NCBI GenBank assembly: GCA_902802565.1
Contig: CADCMP010000001.1
Location: 64,711-116,968 of the forward strand
Length of the DNA: 52,258 nucleotides
Direction of reading: 5' to 3'
From: Oscillospiraceae bacterium
GTDB taxonomy: Bacteria > Bacillota > Clostridia > Oscillospirales > Oscillospiraceae
A program made the position numbers and the translations under genes. The notes beneath the pieces were generated by a model, which saw nothing but the letters and a program-made list of their open reading frames with translations, was not told where the DNA came from and searched no databases. Of the stretch, positions 51,094 to 52,258 are shown one piece after another. Every line of letters begins with the position of its first letter. Positions within the stretch are counted from its first letter, which is position 1.

Positions 51094-51128
51094 AACAGCC
51101 ACAGATCCGGTTCGGATCCGTGGCTGTT
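51094..51128. terminator. Long hairpin after the DUF4430 gene
   Basis: A 9-bp plus 6-bp stem (AACAGCCAC/GTGGCTGTT and GATCCG/CGGATC, one mismatch) has a three-base loop. It lacks a T tract, so termination is uncertain and it may only stabilise the mRNA end. Confidence 0.55.
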
Positions 51129-51153
51129 GCAATAATGAGGAAAAACAGAAAGA

Positions 51154-51717
51154 ATGGATTACAATGAGATCGAGGTAAGACGCAGCCGGAGAAAGACACT
51201 GTCCGTGGAGATCCGTCCTGACGGAGGAGTGCTGGTGCGCGCACCCATGTACGTGCCGCAGTACGAGATCCGTAAATTCGTCCAGCAGCAGGAGGCGTGG
51301 ATCGAGAAGCACCGGGAAAAGGTGCTTCGCCGTGAGCAGGAGGAAGCCCCGGATAAGGTCCTGACAGAGGAAGAGATCCGGAAACTGGCGGACCGGGCCC
51401 TGCAGGTGATTCCGGAACGGGTGGCCTACTGGGCACCGAAAGTCGGGGTCCGTTACGGAAGGATCACCATTCGAAACCAGAAGACCAAGTGGGGGAGCTG
51501 CAGCGCGAAAGGCAATCTGAACTTCAACTGTCTTCTGATGCTGACGCCACCCGAAGTGATTGACAGTGTCGTGGTGCATGAGCTGTGCCACCGCAAATAT
51601 ATGAATCATTCCGCTGCGTTCTATGAGGAGGTACGCCGGGTCTATCCGGAGTATGACCAATGGAACCGGTGGCTGAAGAAGAACGGAAACACCATCCTTC
51701 GCCGGATGACCGGATGA
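51154..51717 (+). CDS. YgjP-like zinc metallopeptidase (DUF45 family)
   Basis: This 187-residue protein starts with the family's RRSRRKTLSVEIRPDG strand and ends with the zinc domain. That domain has KWGSCSAKGNLNFN, the zinc motif HELCH (His142, Glu143, His146) and NHSAAFY (His152). It belongs to the YgjP/M48-related family, whose members resemble SprT/Wss1 proteases acting on protein-DNA crosslinks; substrate is unproved. It appears soluble. Only a weak AGAAAG site precedes ATG 51154. Confidence 0.9.
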   Translation: MDYNEIEVRRSRRKTLSVEIRPDGGVLVRAPMYVPQYEIRKFVQQQEAWIEKHREKVLRREQEEAPDKVLTEEEIRKLADRALQVIPERVAYWAPKVGVRYGRITIRNQKTKWGSCSAKGNLNFNCLLMLTPPEVIDSVVVHELCHRKYMNHSAAFYEEVRRVYPEYDQWNRWLKKNGNTILRRMTG

Positions 51718-51803
51718 ATCCTCCGGCTGAAAACAGGATAAGGAACAATTCAACAGGGCATGATCACGCGGCCGGTGGAGCCGGTGCGGTCAGGGAGGAA
51801 GAA

Positions 51804-52258
51804 ATGAGCAAGAAGATCGTTGTTGTCAATGCCGGCCCGCGAAAGGGCTGGAATACGGATACGCTGCTTGCCGAAGCGGCGAAAGGTGCCGAATCCGCCG
51901 GTGCAGAGGTGGTGCGGTTCGATCTGTTTCGCCTGGAAAAATACACCGGGTGCATCTCCTGCTTCGGATGCAAGAAGGAAAAATCCAAAGGCCACTGTAT
52001 CTGCCGGGACGGTCTGACGCCGGTGCTGGATGCCATCCGTCAGTCCGACGGACTCATCATCGGGACCCCCAACTATCTGGGAGAAGTGACGGCGTCCTTC
52101 CGCGCACTGTATGAGCGTTTGATCTTTCAGAACCTCACCTACAACGCGGAACACTACTGCTGCAATGAACACCCCGTTCCCGTGCTGTTCATCATGACCA
52201 GCAACGGTCCGGAGGGGTACTACTCGGATCTGATGCAGCGGTATCAGCAGACCTTCCA
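51804..52258 (+). CDS. Flavodoxin-fold NAD(P)H oxidoreductase / iron-sulfur flavoprotein, truncated by the window end
   Basis: An open frame runs from ATG 51804, about seven bases after GGGAGG, to the window end without a stop, giving 151 residues. The start SKKIVVVNAGPRKGWNTDTLL is an FMN phosphate-binding loop of the NADPH-dependent FMN reductase family. A compact cysteine motif, CISCFGCK followed by HCIC, resembles that of iron-sulfur flavoproteins. IIGTPNYLGEVTA is the second flavin-binding loop. It probably transfers electrons; the substrate is unknown. The C-terminus is missing. Confidence 0.85.
   Translation, partial: MSKKIVVVNAGPRKGWNTDTLLAEAAKGAESAGAEVVRFDLFRLEKYTGCISCFGCKKEKSKGHCICRDGLTPVLDAIRQSDGLIIGTPNYLGEVTASFRALYERLIFQNLTYNAEHYCCNEHPVPVLFIMTSNGPEGYYSDLMQRYQQTF

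Overview
The window reads as a chromosomal segment of an anaerobic, fairly GC-rich member of the Clostridia (Bacillota). The evidence is a Na+-type V-ATPase operon in the Enterococcus hirae gene order, a DnaD/DnaI-like primosome pair, MreC/MreD with a class B PBP, RNase Y, Pta, strong GGAGG ribosome-binding sites, frequent TTG/GTG starts and many short bidirectional terminators. No CRISPR array, rRNA, tRNA, prophage or complete transposon was seen. Nearly all sequence is coding, and most intergenic gaps hold a recognisable promoter (often a 17-bp spacer) and/or a hairpin terminator.

Layout. 1-8549: V-ATPase operon ntpF(partial)-I-K-E-C-G-A-B-D, closed by a terminator shared with a convergent radical SAM gene. 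9642-14224: a beta-CASP metallo-beta-lactamase nuclease, an unknown polytopic membrane protein, and an unusual pseudokinase/transmembrane/C-type-lectin-like protein. 14407-16583: a membrane-anchored MerR regulator overlapping a YhfC-type intramembrane protease gene, then an AT-rich membrane-anchored XRE regulator. 16704-20001 (minus): rpiB, a putative membrane-anchored glycoside hydrolase, and a PMT-type glycosyltransferase with a discoidin-like insert. 20318-21833: rny (RNase Y), broken by an apparent 38-nt internal deletion. 21962-23649: a PadR/DUF1700/DUF4097 module. 23727-26721 (minus): dnaD-like, dnaC/dnaI-like and DUF2804 genes, divergent from a U32-maf-mreC-mreD-PBP2 operon (26899-33073) through back-to-back promoters.

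33229-39366: an mgsA-like gene that has lost catalytic residues, a terminator, then hisS-aspS-thiI-cinA. 39409-41531 (minus): XRE regulator and lepA. 41821-42822: pta. 42972-47174 (minus): htrA-like protease, mnmG and thiamine pyrophosphokinase. 47301-49361 (minus): alpha/beta hydrolase, 3D-domain protein, a 24-residue membrane peptide and a TnpV-family protein. 49567-52258 (plus): WYL regulator, DUF4430 lipoprotein, YgjP-like metallopeptidase and a truncated iron-sulfur flavoprotein.

Most genes are housekeeping (ion pumping, translation, tRNA modification, cell elongation, primosome loading). The best candidates for something undescribed are the MerR/intramembrane-protease/XRE cluster, which looks like a membrane-to-DNA signalling unit based on regulated proteolysis, and the pseudokinase-lectin transmembrane protein. 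The broken rny, the degenerate methylglyoxal synthase under a palindromic operator, and a roughly 100-bp nested inverted repeat next to tnpV also deserve checking.
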